Notes: generated by a model from the letters alone, not told the origin. A DNA stretch of 64,000 bases from Chamaecrista fasciculata (GCA_003254925.1 QANZ01015150.1:155106-219105); one strand, 5' to 3'; shown: positions 13,634 through 29,032, counted from the first letter of the stretch. Numbers and translations: made by a program.

Positions 13634-16600
13634 CTATGATTTCAGAGTGCTGCGTGAGTATCTCCATAAACTGACCGCCACAACTGTGAGGCCGGCGATT
13701 CCTGCTAGAATCTGCCCCCAAAAAAAAAATTTGTCACAACCCATGCATATTATAAATTCGGCATTCTCCTACCACAAAATGAGGCTTATGTATAACTGAC
13801 CTTCGCATCTCTGCTATATCTAGTCTGAGAAGATCGGAATACTGATTTCAGTAGTTTAAGAGGAGATGTTTTGGGCATTAAAATCACTACAGTGTACTGT
13901 TTTTTGCAAGGAAAAGGCAGAATTCTCTGTAGCGCCGACTGTGCAGTTAATGGGGTAAGAGATGATCGAACTTTGGACCGTCCTTCATCTTGAATCTGCA
14001 GCAAGGATCATTGTAAAATTAGTTGTTTTTAATTTATATGAAAAATCTATAGCCAAAGCTGTCATCAATATTTGCTATAATACAAGCAAAACCCCCCCAA
14101 AAAAGTAGAACTCGGCAGCAGCTCTGTAAGGAACAAACCAATGATAACTCATCTGAATCATAACACTTAAGATCAATAGTCCCACCGCTACCTGAACATC
14201 CGTTGGACTTTCCAAATTTCTCCTGAACCTCCCCATATAAAGACCTTCATTGAACCATGCGCAAGCCCCCCAAATAAAATTCAGTGTTTAAAAACCTTAA
14301 ATTTAAGTTAGTTTCATTTAGGTTTGGAATAAGAGAGACAGGTCTGAGTAAATCAAGAAAATTAAGAAGTGGAACTATTTTCTGTGAAACTACAGATCGA
14401 GCCTTCTATCCTGGTCAAAAAGTAACATCTGTAAAACTAGAAGGCTGAAAGCATTTTTTCTGTAGAGGAAAACTATAAAGCAAATAGAGCAGATCTCAAA
14501 TTCACGTATTTGGAAATCACAAACCAAAAACAGAATAATGGCCACTAACCTCAAAAGATGTGCCAACGTTACCAGAATATACTCTTGATTGATAGCTGCG
14601 CAAAATCCGGTCCAGCCAATAATAATTCTCCTGAAAAATCAGTAGCATCTAAGGAACCGGAAGTTGGAAACGCAATTTTTATTTCCATCTTTTTCCTCCA
14701 AGAATCTTGAGAAATTAAGAAACTTTTGACTTTTATCATTGTTCACCGTTGAGATAGTGGGCGTAATAACATGCATGTTTGTATGTATTATTTTGCATTA
14801 GCAGCTTAAGAAAGGCAATGGCTAATAGCAACAAAATTGAAGACAAAATTTACCTGCAGTCCATTCTCATGAGCTCTTTGTTCAATTTCAAGGATGGTTG
14901 AAACATCTTGATCCGAAGGTCCTTCTTCTTGAAGACGCAATATTTCTTCCAAGGCAAGATCTACCTGTTAACAGTAACAAGATACAGTAATCTCCATGAA
15001 CTACAATGAAGCTTCACTTATTTTACGTCCACAGAAAGAAGTTTTACCAGCTTTGAAGATATCTCTGGATCACAGGAGAAATTTATACTAATGTCACCAC
15101 GAACATCACCTGTTCTTGAGGGCTTATTACCACCAAGGAATACTGAAACCCCTACAGAGTATATCTGGTGGACAAAGGTAATTACATCATAATTAGTGTT
15201 TCATATTAGAGAACTGAAGAAAGATGCTGAAAGCCTGAAACACATATGCACCTGGCCAAGCTCGAAACGGAGAACCTGCGTCATTTTTGTTTCAAGAAGC
15301 TTGCTCAGGAACCCAACAAAGTGGATCTCTTCTACCTGCCAAATGATGCCCCAATACCCCCAAAATGGGGAAAAAGTGATAGTAAGATTTTTGTTGATGT
15401 AAGTAAATGAAGGTCTTCAGATAATTACAGAAGCTTAGCAAATAGAGAAGAAAAAAAGGGAAGACCAAACACCATGGTTCCATTCTTGAGCTCCACAGGA
15501 AAGCAAAGCTGCACCAAACACTGTGCTTCTACCATGGGACTCCGGACTACTTCTCTACAGATAGAAAGTGTGTTTTAGTTGGCAACTGAATTATCAAATC
15601 CTTCAAAGGTATATCTTGATATCCATGCCCAGGTGATAATATAACAATGTTATAAAAATGTGATGGAAAAGTGACTGTATTCTATCTCTTTCCTCAGAGA
15701 TAAGTAAAAGAATAATACTTCTTGGTTTTCTTCTGATATAGAATAAAAATAATTTTTGGAGTTTAATGCTTTTACACATTTTCTTGTATTTACAAATCTG
15801 CAATTATAATGGCACACTGATGCACTGATGTACCTAAATGTGGCTGTTGGGAAAGTAAAAGGCAATCCTTTTAGGTCATCACGGTTAAAATTCATAACAG
15901 GTTCGGGAGGCTTTGGTATTCCACCCTGTGCAGAGAATCAAAGAAATCAATTGATATAGAATAAATTTAAAGTCTCTAGAGTATAGACTTTTGGTAGATG
16001 GATCTCAACTCACAAGATACTGCAATATCAAGGGCAGTGCAACAGTAGGATCAATATTCCCAACTATCACAACAGTAAAAGTTGATGGGTCTTTGAAACA
16101 TTTGCTGAAGTATTCACAAGCTTTAAATGGATCAACTTTTTGAAGGTCACTTTTTCTAATAGGCTGCATAGCAAAAAAATTTACTCAAAAGTCAGGAGGC
16201 GTTTATCAGTTTTTTAAATTTGAAGAAAAACATTAGATAGTTGTACTAAGTACATACTCTGAAAAAATAGGAGTTTCCATAGTTAAGCTCTTTCACACGG
16301 TTTGCAAAAGCTGTATATGGATCCCTATCTTGAGCACGAACTGCTTCTTCAGCCATTTGCATAACTATTTTTACATCCTCTTCCCCTGGTGTTAAATCTG
16401 TAGTAAACAGTTGATAGACAAGCTGACAAAAAACAAAATAACAATATTAGAACAAGAAAGTTTTCAAAAAGATAAAGCACAATCTCATGAACATCAATTT
16501 AGGAGACCTGATGGATTAGCACCAATCAAACAGGATCAATACAATTATTAATTAATGTATTGAAATAACAATGTGGAACTGTGATGTAAAATACTTCTGT

Positions 16601-19600
16601 GAAGAATAACCTTAAAATCTTCTATATTAAATTCCAACAAGAGAGCATAAATGTAATGAATATGATACTAAATTTCTCTATGTTTGAACTAATTTACAGT
16701 ATTTTATACCATGACTTTACTAGGTAACGTGGAAAATACATACAAATCTAAGTTATCATCAAACTAGTGGCATATTATGTAATTAAATTAAGTATACCTG
16801 CAAAGCAGTTTCCAGGTCTGAAGGTGAACAGTCACCAGAAAAAGTTCTCATGTAAGCTCCAATCTTTGTACCAACTTCAGCTCTTTTCCCGGCAAGCATG
16901 TCCATTAGGACAGATGGCCTATAACCAAATACTCCAATTTCTCCAGCAATGGTTGGTCCCATTGAACAAGAGAAATACTCACTCTCTGGGAGTTCAGACA
17001 AGCCCCCATATGAAAACCCAGTGAAGATAACCTGTTGGCACACAGCTTAGATTGAGACTGATATCACACTCAACACCAGTCAATAATTATTTTAAATCAG
17101 CATTTCTATCAGAACACCAATCCATGGAACGAGGGTTTGCTGCAACTTAACTATAAATTAGTAGGCACTAATGCCATTTATATCAAATTAATTATAATGA
17201 ATTTCAAATCTGGGGCCCAACTAGCAGCAAATATAGCTGATAAAGACATAAAGTATAGAGCATTAGCTCTAGTATATTGGACATGATGGGCAGTATGGGA
17301 AAAGAAAAATATTTGAATTCAAACATCAGAGGACAATAGACATCTTTTCAAGGCAAGAGGCATTTTCTCAAGAAGGATTATTCTCCATCCCTAGGCACTG
17401 CAGATAACAAATAACCAGAGGATTTAAGAGGAGAAAGACCGCATATATTTCTTGCAATTGGTATCATTTTTGCAATAGCAAACTAGTATTATAGGTCATA
17501 TCCAACTAATAGTAATGTCAAGTTCACATTCTAACACCAAAATTACTAATTGAATAGATCACTCAGCGCCTCCAAAATGTTCCAACAAGAAAAAAGCAAC
17601 TCTTTGTTCTTTAGTGCTCCAAATCCAAATTAATGGAAAATTAGCCTCTAGATATTTGAATAAGATCTAGCTACCTTACAAATATAAAAATATGGAGTGC
17701 CTCAAAACGTATCTGAAAAAATCCCATGTTTGCAAGAGTAATGGCCATACAGTCCAAAAAATTAAAGCTTAAACTTCAGCTTCTGTCACAGTTACAGCTA
17801 AGTATTTATTAATGCCAATATAGCGCCCAAAATTCCATTGTTTCCAGCATGATGTGAAAGCATTTTAACATCAATAAGACTATCAAATTTATCCCAAACT
17901 GCCAGTGCCAATTATGCATCCTCAAAACATAATAACTTAATGCTTTTTTGGTGCTCGCTCTTCCTTCTAGAATTGCATCCTTGATTACACCCCATGGGGA
18001 GAATTTCCTCATTACTTCCATGATATGGGTCACCCTTTGATCTACTTTGAGTACCAAGAGATTCACTTAACTACTCCACTTTAGAGCATTTAAATGATTT
18101 CCTCATACACTTAGCTACTCCACAATGACATTCCCATTTCTCTATTCTCAATGTTCTTGATTTATTATTTGTGGGCATCAACCCAGTAAATCGAGGAATA
18201 CCCAAACTAAATTTTCTCTAGGGATTATTATATCATAACCCGGACAAAGTCCCATACCAGTTATTGAAAATTTGGTTACCAGAATGACACAATAAAGTTC
18301 CAGGCAGATTATCCTGGAATACCCCAACTAGGTCAATGTTTGTTGTTTGAGAAATATATATATAAATATGATACGCAAGACCTATAAGAATTAAAACCTG
18401 GTCATCAAGAAAATCTGTGTGCTTATAGCAGACTCGCATGCCATTTGACAGAACTAGTTCAGTAGCTCCAATACTCGAATATTCGAGTTCCTGCACAATA
18501 TTCCTAAGAGAAAAGACACAAGTTCAAATTAGCATAGGTAAGATCTGCAATCTAAATGAGGTGATCAAAGCAAGCTTATGGTAAAGCTTGAAAGTACGAA
18601 ATTATCAAATATTCAAATTCAACCAGAATAATTATTATTGTCCATAAGAGGTGAAGTTTAGAAATCTAGTAAAGATGGAAACTTGACAGCATAATATTTT
18701 TCACAAGAATATTGAACCATTCATTAAACACAACACCCACATTTGGTAACTAGATAATAATGCATTAACCTAATTACTTCTAAATTTAACCTAAGATGAA
18801 ACAAGATCTAAATGGAAAAAATAAAACAAGAAAGAATATACTAAAAGAGGGAAATACGTCTTACAACATAGAATATACGTAAGAGATTGAGGAATTAGGT
18901 CTTAGGCCAAACCACGGATGGAAGCCTCTCATCTTTCCTCTAATTATTCTAAAACTCAGAAGACTAGGACAAGGAGTGGTACTGTGATATGCTTAAACAA
19001 CTAAAATATTTGTTCAAGCGAAAAAGGGTTAATTTTCCTTTTGCCCAAATGAATTTAAAGGAGAGGAGTAATAAAAGAATAACTAATGTCGAACTAGAAT
19101 GATCTCCTTTCAATCACTAAAAGAAAGAAAATCAGCACATAGAACTCATCGAAGAAAATAGGAGGACTTGATTATATGAATTACCAAAAATCATTACATG
19201 GATTGCAGTCAAGATTGATATATGTTAGGGGACCTGGGATTGAGATTGAGGGAATACCAGCAAATTATAACATAATAAGCAAATAGATAGAGAAAGAGGA
19301 TTCTGACTAACCCCATATCTGGCTTTGCAGTAACAATTTCTTCTGGAATGTGTTCGTCATCCCAAGGAGAGATTCTACCCTCTTCCTCAAGAAGATTAAC
19401 TTTCTTCACAACATTTTTCAGATCATCAGCTACAGCAAATGCTTGAGGCTCAATGGTCTTTATGACACAACTACATGATGTCCTTAACTTCTCTGAATAC
19501 TTAGAGACCTCTGATGCCGAAATATCTAAAGATATAGAAAACTCATATTAACTTAACCATAATGCCTGTCAGAATTGATTTTTATAGAAATTTAATTTCA

Positions 19601-22600
19601 AGTGAGAAGACACAAGCATACAACTCATTGACTCACGAGGTAGAAGAGTCTTCTGGAGTTGAGCCTCATACTCAATACCAACAACAGGTTCATTGTGGAG
19701 AAAATGCTGCATGAACAAAAACAAATTTTTTTTCTGTGAAGTCAATCACAATTTATTGGCCAATACCCATTATATGTGAAATCTAGAATATCATTTACTT
19801 GCAAATATTCATCTCTTAAGCTGGTTGATTGAATTTGATCTCGCTCCAAATAGGCAGACTCAATCTCTGACATCAATAGTGCACGGACTATAGATATTTC
19901 ACGCTCTGAGAAGCCGTGAAGTTGTACCCTCACAACCTGAAACATTGCATATATAAATTGGAAGGAAGAGGGAAGAAAATGTGGGAACCGTAGGGAGATA
20001 GTGAAAACAGAGTCAGAAAAAGAAAAGAAAATGCAGTTCCTTAAATAAGTACAAAAAGCACCTCTGTTAGCATTGACTCCAGGGCCTGAATAGTTCCTCT
20101 TTCTTTACAAGATGCGGTCATTATATAAGCCTTCAGAGGGCGGACTAAAACATCAGCAGCAGCTGAGCATGAGAAATAGGGTGGATCCTTTCTACGAGAT
20201 ATTTTAAAGAACCGCTGGTTTAAAGCATAGAGAAACATGGACTCTGCTAGTAAATTTCTGTAGTCTTTTACGGTCTTAAGCTCATCTGCTGGCATCTTAT
20301 AGCTAATCATCACTGCAGACTGTTATTAATCAAATCCACTGAAACATATTAACTTCCATGCAGGGTTTATCACTGAAAAATATCCAGGAAGTTGAGAAAG
20401 AAGATGCTCTTTACTTACTTACCCCTGCAGCTTCGGATTCAACAAAACAAGAAAACCGTGGCTCATCATGTGATACAACCGGGAATCTTGGTATACATGG
20501 AGGATCAGGTGCTGGAATTTTCTGGCCAAAATGAGTCTTTATAAGCTCAATCACAACCTGAAATAGAGAATGAAAAGTGTTTAGAAATCTTGGCAAGAAA
20601 ACACATTCAGAATCCCAGTATGAACACTAAAAAGATTAAGTAGCAATAAAACCTGCGTATCAGAAAAATCTCCAACTGCTATCACTGCCATATTGCTTAA
20701 ATGGTACCACTTCTGATAAAAGTGCTTCACAGTCTCAGGAGAAACTGTCCGAATTACTTTCTCTAAACCGATTGGTAGCCTCTCTGCATACTGCAATCAA
20801 TTAACTGTTCTATGAAATAACATGAAATAGATATGTCTTAAAATACCTATTCCTCCTAAAATAGATATGTCTTGAAATACATATTCCTCCTAAATTACAT
20901 ATTCAAAAAAGGATAGAATTTCTTCTTTATTGTTTTTTTTTAGGGGGGGGTGTCAGTTAACAAACTCTAACATAGAGTTGGACAGGTGGTGCATAGGAAT
21001 GATGGGCAGGCAGTGAGAGATAGAGTGCTTCTAGGGTCATTTTATAGGGAGTCTCTTGAGAGGTAGAAAGAAGGGGAAAAAGCAGGGAAATCTTGGAAGA
21101 CAGTCTAGCCTCTTGAGAGGCTGTCTCTCTTCGGTTATTTTCTGCATTTCGGTGTTGCCCAGTACTCTATATCCTCTGTTTCAATGATCCATCTAATCCT
21201 TGCAATGGTAAAACTACTTTGTTTACCTTGGAAATGAATAATACCAAACAAAGGTTCTATCATGCTATTTTAAGAAAATTGTCAGATTCCTTGTATTTGA
21301 TACATGTACCTTTGAACCTCCCATCAACAAAGTCCAATGTGCATCCTGCAGTCTTCCTGTTGCATTCCTGCTGCCTCTATACTCTTCCAACACAGCTCCT
21401 CTTTCTTTCTCCAAGTCATCTTTTGAGACTCGAATCTAAATAGAAAAATCCAGTTACATACTAATTAAAAAACTTATTCCTTGCAGCAACATTGGAATTG
21501 CATTTTCTTAATACCTCTGAAGTAAATTCCGCCAAAACTGAAATGGCTTGAGACAGTAGTTCAGGCTTGTCAACTGGAACAAACAGCTCATACACTGTAT
21601 CATCAGCAGATGTTGCAGCATTTTGACAAGCACCAAACTCGGCCCCAATACTTTCAAGAAATTTAACAATATCGTGATTTGTATATCTCTTTGTGGCACT
21701 GAATGCTAGATGCTCAACAATGTGAGCAACACCACGTTCATCCTCTTCTTCAAGAACTGATCTGCCATGAATTGGTATATCCACTAATTTACAATCAACA
21801 CAAATAAAATTGATCTAACTTATGTTTAACAATTAAAAGAGCTAAAGAACACAATAAGAAGAGGACTAATTGATCCAAAACAATTCAGATAATAAAGGCA
21901 TTTTTAAGTTATCCATCAATTTATATACTAGATCAGTAAGGTGGACTGAATACAATACTGGCAAACTAGTGCAACTGTAGCCTGATTCCTTCACTCCCGA
22001 GGGAATATAGCCAAGACACCCGCAAAAATCATCCCTGAAGGATTCAATCTGATAATCATAGTTTCAGTTAATGATACCCTTCGCTCTAGAATATCAACTA
22101 GTTTCCCTCGTTGCCATAATAACTCATCAAATTCATTTCCTCCATGTCAATGTCATACTCTTTACTCAAGAATTTCCACTTTCACCTTCGTTCAACCAAA
22201 CATCGAAAGAAATAGAGACAAAAAGAAATGCCGTTCTTTCCGCAACTACATAGTCCAAGATCTCCAGGTTTTCCCGAAATTCTTAGAATTTTTTAGTTTC
22301 GACCATATTGTCAAGTGACTTAACGAGCTCAATCCAAAAAGCTCATGTTGCCACACAAATATATATTAAAATACCCCAAACAGAGGAAAAAGAAAATGGA
22401 AAAACAAGACTTCTAGGGTGAATCAAATAGCACCCAAAAAATAAATCAAGTACGAGTACTGATAAATGATAATAATAATTAGGCGTGCATCATTGAAAGA
22501 GCGAAAAAGATAAAGGAACATAAAACTTACCCAGCTTGAACTGCAAGTGCGAGAGCAGCTCTCATTCGAGGCTTGGAATTGCATCGAACATAGTAGTGAA

Positions 22601-22739
22601 GTCCATTGTCAAGTCTGCCATAGTCCACGCCAACAGGTTGCTCGGCGAGAACCTGGTCCAGGTCCACATTCACCATCTTCAGAGACCGGAAACCGTGTTT
22701 CTTCGAGATCGGCGTCGTCTCTGCCGGAAGTAAATCCAT
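13634..22739 (-). CDS. M16 zinc metalloprotease, PQQL-like, with a putative tail anchor
   Basis: Twenty-one exons join in phase to 1009 residues: 22739-22531, 21761-21515, 21435-21310, 20790-20653, 20557-20423, 20319-20062, 19936-19799, 19706-19637, 19525-19312, 18503-18398, 17031-16798, 16422-16258, 16163-16014, 15925-15834, 15554-15473, 15335-15252, 15164-15048, 14964-14854, 14630-14550, 13995-13801, 13711-13634. The inverted zinc motif HIVEH (83-87) sits in SVLEEEDERGVAHIVEHLAF, typical of pitrilysin-family M16 peptidases; later segments such as KWYHLSNMAVIAVGDF and FTVVIVGNIDPTVALPL belong to the repeated M16 folds. The closest family known to me is the plant PQQL-like group (Arabidopsis At5g56730). 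The last exon encodes a hydrophobic segment ILAGIAGLTVVAVSLW followed by the basic tail RYSRSTLKS. No N-terminal signal is evident. The intron at 18397-17032 is about 1.4 kb and holds no obvious element. Confidence 0.95.
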
Positions 22740-22938
22740 TCGTCTCCCAAGTCCGAAACGAAGAACTAAACACCTTGTTGGTCGTTACCAATTTGTGATT
22801 TACCCACTCTGCTTTCTGTTTCCGACTTTCCGTTCCATTTCTTTTTCTTTGTTGAAACTTGAAACAGCACGTCATGTCAGCTAAATGCATATATCTTTCT
22901 GGTCTGGACTCCGATTCTCTGAAGCCTAGAAAACGAAC

Positions 22939-23000
22939 AGCCCATGAAAACAACGAGCTTGGGCTTCGCTTCAATAACTTCTAACTTGAGGCCCATTTTG
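22939..23000 (-). promoter_or_regulatory. Site II-like cluster upstream of the M16 gene
   Basis: Three TGGGC-type words occur within about 60 bp: AGCCCA near 22939, TGGGCT near 22960 and GGCCCA near 22992. They lie 200-260 bases upstream of the ATG. Such clusters mark promoters of many plant housekeeping and organelle-related genes. This is suggestive only. Confidence 0.4.
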
Positions 23001-23054
23001 TTCCCTCAGTCCAGAAATTACGGCTCAATATTTTTTAGTGTGGTCTCTAACATA

Positions 23055-23690
23055 AGGTCAAAAACCTATTTTGGTCCCTGATGTTTACCCAAATTTTCGC
23101 TTTGGTTTCTAATACTTTTTTGTTCTGTTTTTCTCCTTAATGTTTCCTAAAAGTTTTACTATTGGTCCATAACTATTGAATATAGTCATATCTCTTTCAT
23201 TTTAAACTCGAATACGATTAAATCAAAGCTACGAGTTAAATTTGATGAGTTCTTTCTTTTCTTGGTTGAAGTCATTGACAAATGAAGTCAAATCGAACAT
23301 AAAATTGGACTTGTAAATAGACCGCTTATTTTATGAATTTGGTACTCTAATTGTTAATATTATTCGGATTTAAAACGAGAGAGATATGATTACATGACCA
23401 AATTCATGAAACAAATGACTCATTTACAGGTTTGGTTTTATATTCGATTTGATCCCGTTTGTCAATGACTCCAACTAAATAAAGAAAGAACTCGTCAAAT
23501 TTAACTAGTAACTTTAATTTAATCACATCGGGTTTGAAACGAGAAAAATATAATCATATTCAATAATTAGGGGTTAATGATGAACTTTTAGGAAACATTA
23601 AGGACCAAAACGGAATGAATAAAGAAATTAGGAAGTAAAATGAAACTTTGAATAAACATCTAGGATCAAAGTAGGTTTTTGATCCTTGCC
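23055..23690. repeat. Foldback element with long terminal inverted repeats
   Basis: The left arm begins around ggtcaaaaacctattttggt and the right arm ends with its diverged complement (aaagtaggtttttgatcc). Further complementary blocks follow inward (ggtccataactattgaatat against atattcaataattaggg; catatctctttcattttaaa against its complement). No open frame. It is a non-autonomous foldback or MULE-like element with arms of about 250-300 bp. No target duplication identified. Confidence 0.6.
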
Positions 23691-23712
23691 TGAATACCGA
23701 AACCCCTAGAAC

Positions 23713-24058
23713 CTAAGAAGCATGGACACTGACACGGACACGGGACACGACACGGACACGGACACAGCGACACGCTAAACTCTCAAAATTACGCGACACG
23801 ACACGTCATATATTTATATATATAAATAATTAAATATTCATAATTTTTAATGAAAAAATTAAAAATTACAAGTTTTATTCATAATATATGTCATATGTAT
23901 TATTATTTTCTCTTATATGTCATGTTAAAATCACAAAAAATTGATTTATATTTTAAAATTTATGAATATGTGTCGTGTCGGTGTCGGACGGGTGTCGGAC
24001 ACTGACACGTGTCTGACACGGCGACACGCCCTCAAAATGAAGTGTCCATGCTTCTTAG
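23713..24058. mobile_element. hAT-type MITE with exact 8-bp target duplication
   Basis: The termini are perfect inverted repeats of CTAAGAAGCATGGACACT. They are directly flanked by identical 8-bp copies of CCTAGAAC (23705-23712 and 24059-24066), the duplication size expected for hAT transposases. Subterminal regions are rich in GACACG/CGTGTC words in opposite orientation, and the core is AT-rich. At 346 bp with no open frame it is non-autonomous. It lies 130 bp upstream of the RPS15A start codon, so it may sit in that promoter. Confidence 0.85.
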
Positions 24059-24190
24059 CCTAGAACAAAACCCTTCTATTAAAAAAAGAAGCACAAAAAC
24101 AAAAACGAAACCTCTTTCATATACTGAAGCGTCGATCTTCTTCATCAATCCTGTATTGCTGGCTAGACGGAATTGGGGAGAAGAGTAGAG

Positions 24191-25486
24191 ATGGGAAGGA
24201 GGATACTGAATGACGCATTGCGATCTATGGTGAATGCAGAAGCGAGAGGAAAGGCTTCTGTGGAGTTGAAGCCCATCTCCACCGTTATATCCTCGTTTCT
24301 CAGAATCATGAAAGACCGAGGTAAAGCCTCCATCACAGACTTAGGGTTCGCTTGTAGGGATATCTTTCTGTGGAAAATCTTAAATAACGTAGTTCAATCT
24401 GCGTTTTTCTCTATCAAAGAGAATTAAGAGGAAAAGTGAAACATTTCTCCTAAATTTATTTGAACTTCCCTGCAATGCAGACCTCCTTGACTAACAGAAC
24501 ATTAGAATTGCTTAAATTTCTTCTCAATATCTTTGTTTACTTGAACACAACATTGATTCCCCTTTGTAAGATCTCACTTTTGATAGGTTGAGTTATTATT
24601 AATGGCTATATTTTCCTTATCTGATTTTAACTAATTAAGTACTTGGTCGCCTGTAAAGTGCCAATAAGAAGAGGTAGCTTTCCCATTCCAGTAATTCTTA
24701 TTTCCAGTCAGTTACCCTTATTTCTGCTTGCTTTATGCGTTTGTAATTAAATGGTTAGGTAAGGAATTCATGTACAAGTTTTTAAACTAGTGCTTGTGCT
24801 CAGAAACTTGTTTGATCCGGCATCTTTTCTGCTTTTGTTCGGTTTTAAAGTGAGTGCCAGGGAATTTTCCTGGACTATAGAAGTTTCGGCCTTGGAGGCG
24901 GTTATGATAGAATTCTTTTTTTTATTATTATTGGATTAAAGACCATTGAATGTTGACGTTAGAACTTTTGGATTTTAGCTTGTAGTCACCATTGTATCTG
25001 CGGTTTTCAGTATCACAAATTTGGTATGATTTCTGGTAGGCTATATCAAGGACTTTCAAGTGTATGATCCGCATAGAGTGGGGAGAATAACAGTTCAACT
25101 ACAGGGCAGGATCAAGGATTGCCGAGCCCTTACATACCGACAAGATGTCAAGGCAAAGGATATTGAAGACTACAGATTGAAAACTCTTCCAACACATCAG
25201 GTTGGTTGATCCCTAATGCTTTTTATGTAATGTCTTGTATTTTGACCATCTGGGGTATAAATGATATTGGCTTGTGTGTGTTGCATGTAGCTTTTAAGAT
25301 ACTATTTATTTTTCTTTATGAACTGAAAATGTAAAAAGAAAAGAGAAGGAAAAGGATCACAATGCTCTTGTTTTTGTCTCTATGCAGTGGGGTTATGTGG
25401 TGGTTACAACACCTGAAGGTGTTTTGGATCATGAAGAGGCCATTAAGCGGAATGTAGGTGGTCAGGTTCTTGGTTATTTTCATTAG
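24191..25486 (+). CDS. RPS15A: Ribosomal protein S15a / uS8, divergent (mitochondrial-type) plant form
   Basis: Exons 24191-24320, 25040-25200 and 25388-25486 give 129 residues, the normal uS8/S15a length. The start MGRRILNDALRSMVNAE, the block GKASVELKPISTVISSFLRI, then YIKDFQVYDPHRVGRITVQL and the end RNVGGQVLGYFH are family hallmarks. The Arg-rich start and VYDPHR/VVVTTPEGVLDHEEA resemble the divergent plant S15a group (Arabidopsis RPS15aB/E). In flowering plants that lack mitochondrial rps8, a duplicated cytosolic S15a is reported to replace it in mitoribosomes; assigning this gene to that class is inference from sequence resemblance. I start at the ATG at 24191, since only non-ATG codons lie upstream in frame. 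Confidence 0.9.
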
Positions 25487-27540
25487 ATTTAGTACATGCT
25501 ACGTTGGCCTGAGATATCTTTGCTGTTGACTGATGAATTTCCAATGAGATGGTTAGCAAAATGTATTTTTATCTTCATCCATTGTGGTTTTGTTGTCTAT
25601 TAAACTATTCTTACTTCGTCCGCTATGAGTTTTACATTGCAAATGCTTGATGAGTGGGATGTAGATTAGAGTCCTTTCATACTGTCTTCACAAACGGATG
25701 GTCTTTTCTTAATTGTGATAGAATAACTATAAACTATGTATTCTTAGGAAAGGATTCCTATCTTTGTTGACAATGGACTTGAGAATGGTTGGTCTCTACA
25801 TATTAGTTTACAATCGACATCAAATTCAGAGTTGCATTTTTTATATTCCAAAACTCAGATTTTAATAAAGCAGTTATAGAATGCTATGAAAATTATAATA
25901 TGGTTATTTCTCTGAAAAGTTTTTTTTATCAGATTCATTTCAATTTTCCTTGAAATATGCTGATCATGTGCTAAGTTGTACAAAGTGTGCAAAGATAACT
26001 ATGTAGAGGCAAGTCTTACCACTATGTCCCCCAAATAATTCTAGTTATTTGGGGTATGATGCTGTTTCAACGCTATGCTCTTTAATTGTGTATGATTCTC
26101 CATCTTCCGCTCATTTGGTGAATTTTTTTCATGGGAAGAAATCTGGCAATTTTGAAACATGGATATGATTCATGCATTTAATACGTGGTCTTTTCTTTTC
26201 ACTGAGAAAACACAAGTTTTTAGGACAACAGTCAAGGATGATGTTTTATCTAGAGTGTTGAAATGGACAGAGAGCCATTTGGGATCTAGATTACGAAAGA
26301 TATATTATTTGATTGGTTCACGCGAGAAATTTGATGTTTGCTTGGGAAAACTAGTAGTTTTGAGGATTGGAACAACCGATCCGGGTAGACTTATTACTGG
26401 TTTAGTACCATCATTAAGCTTCAGGATGTTAATAAGAAAAACGCCTGCTGATTTCAATACCATGTCTACTGCTGTAAGTTGCAGCAGTAAATGGACATAC
26501 AAGTAAGCAATTAATGTTGAAGATAAGTAAATTAGAGAAGGCAAACCCGTCCGTCATCAAGAATGTCAGGCAATTCAAGGAGTGAAGTAGCCAATAAGTA
26601 TTGCGTCCTATTGCCACTTCATTTGTCTTTACGTTACAGGCTTACAGCATTCAGCAGCTACTAGGGTATGCCCATGCGCTGATAGTGATTCGAAGCTTTT
26701 AGAACAAGGGCATTAATCCTGCTATTTTTAGTTTTTTCAATAGCAAATATAAACATGAATTTGTTCGTTTCGGAACTTTCAGGCAGGGGTGAGGGGTGTA
26801 AAGTAAAAAATGTGTTTTGACCTATTGATGCTGCTTCGATGTAACCAATTTCTGGTCTATACAATGTAATTTATATCAAGCTTCGTTTGAATGAATCTGG
26901 CAAGGGGAGCTTAGTGAAAGTGTTAATAAATCTTATTTCTTATATGTAATCTAAAACCGAATATCTCCAAGTCACTATAGAAACCTGACTAATAAGAGTT
27001 AGGCCTCTGCTATAAAAAATGTTTGATAGGGTTTATTCGAGCCCATTTTATAGCGAGTATGTTCAACGTTTTTGAGACTCGGGAATAAACACCATTTGCA
27101 ATTCATGTAAATTTAACCCCACAACGTGATTGAATCCCGAAAGACGGGAATGAAAACATTCCATTCAAATTAACGAGGATGAATGGTTCATTAGATCAAA
27201 AAGTTGTAGTTTAACAACTTCTCATTTACTATCCACTACTTCCTAAGACGGATCATTTTCCTTCATTTTATATCTAAGAATCAAATAACCAAAATTAACG
27301 AGTTAGATTCCCACAAAACATAATGTGACAGCTGAGATACAAACTTACAATTAATCCAACCAAGGTGTAGACACAGTATTTGCAACTCATGTAAATTTGA
27401 CCTTACACTCATCATTTTATCAATAGAAAGAAAGTGATGGAACATAATATGCAGTAACTTAAATTTAGTTTGATAGTTACACTTTAACGGTGCTTATTTC
27501 ATGAGATGATTATGCATGGATGACCAGTGACACAAGATGG
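25487..27540. other. Intergenic, no gene recognised
   Basis: Holds the RPS15A 3' UTR and AT-rich spacer. The longest open frame (26159-26506) shows no domain, no homologous look and no splice continuation, so I leave it uncalled. Confidence 0.45.
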
Positions 27541-27549
27541 AGATGAAAA

Positions 27550-29032
<1,483 letters not shown>

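Noticed and set aside
22609..22974. 121-residue open frame overlapping exon 1 of the M16 gene
   Set aside because: It is in another frame of the true first exon and its 5' flank, has no domain, and conflicts with the well-supported spliced M16 model.
26159..26506. 115-residue open frame downstream of RPS15A
   Set aside because: No recognisable domain, no convincing splice sites, and AT-rich composition like the surrounding spacer.
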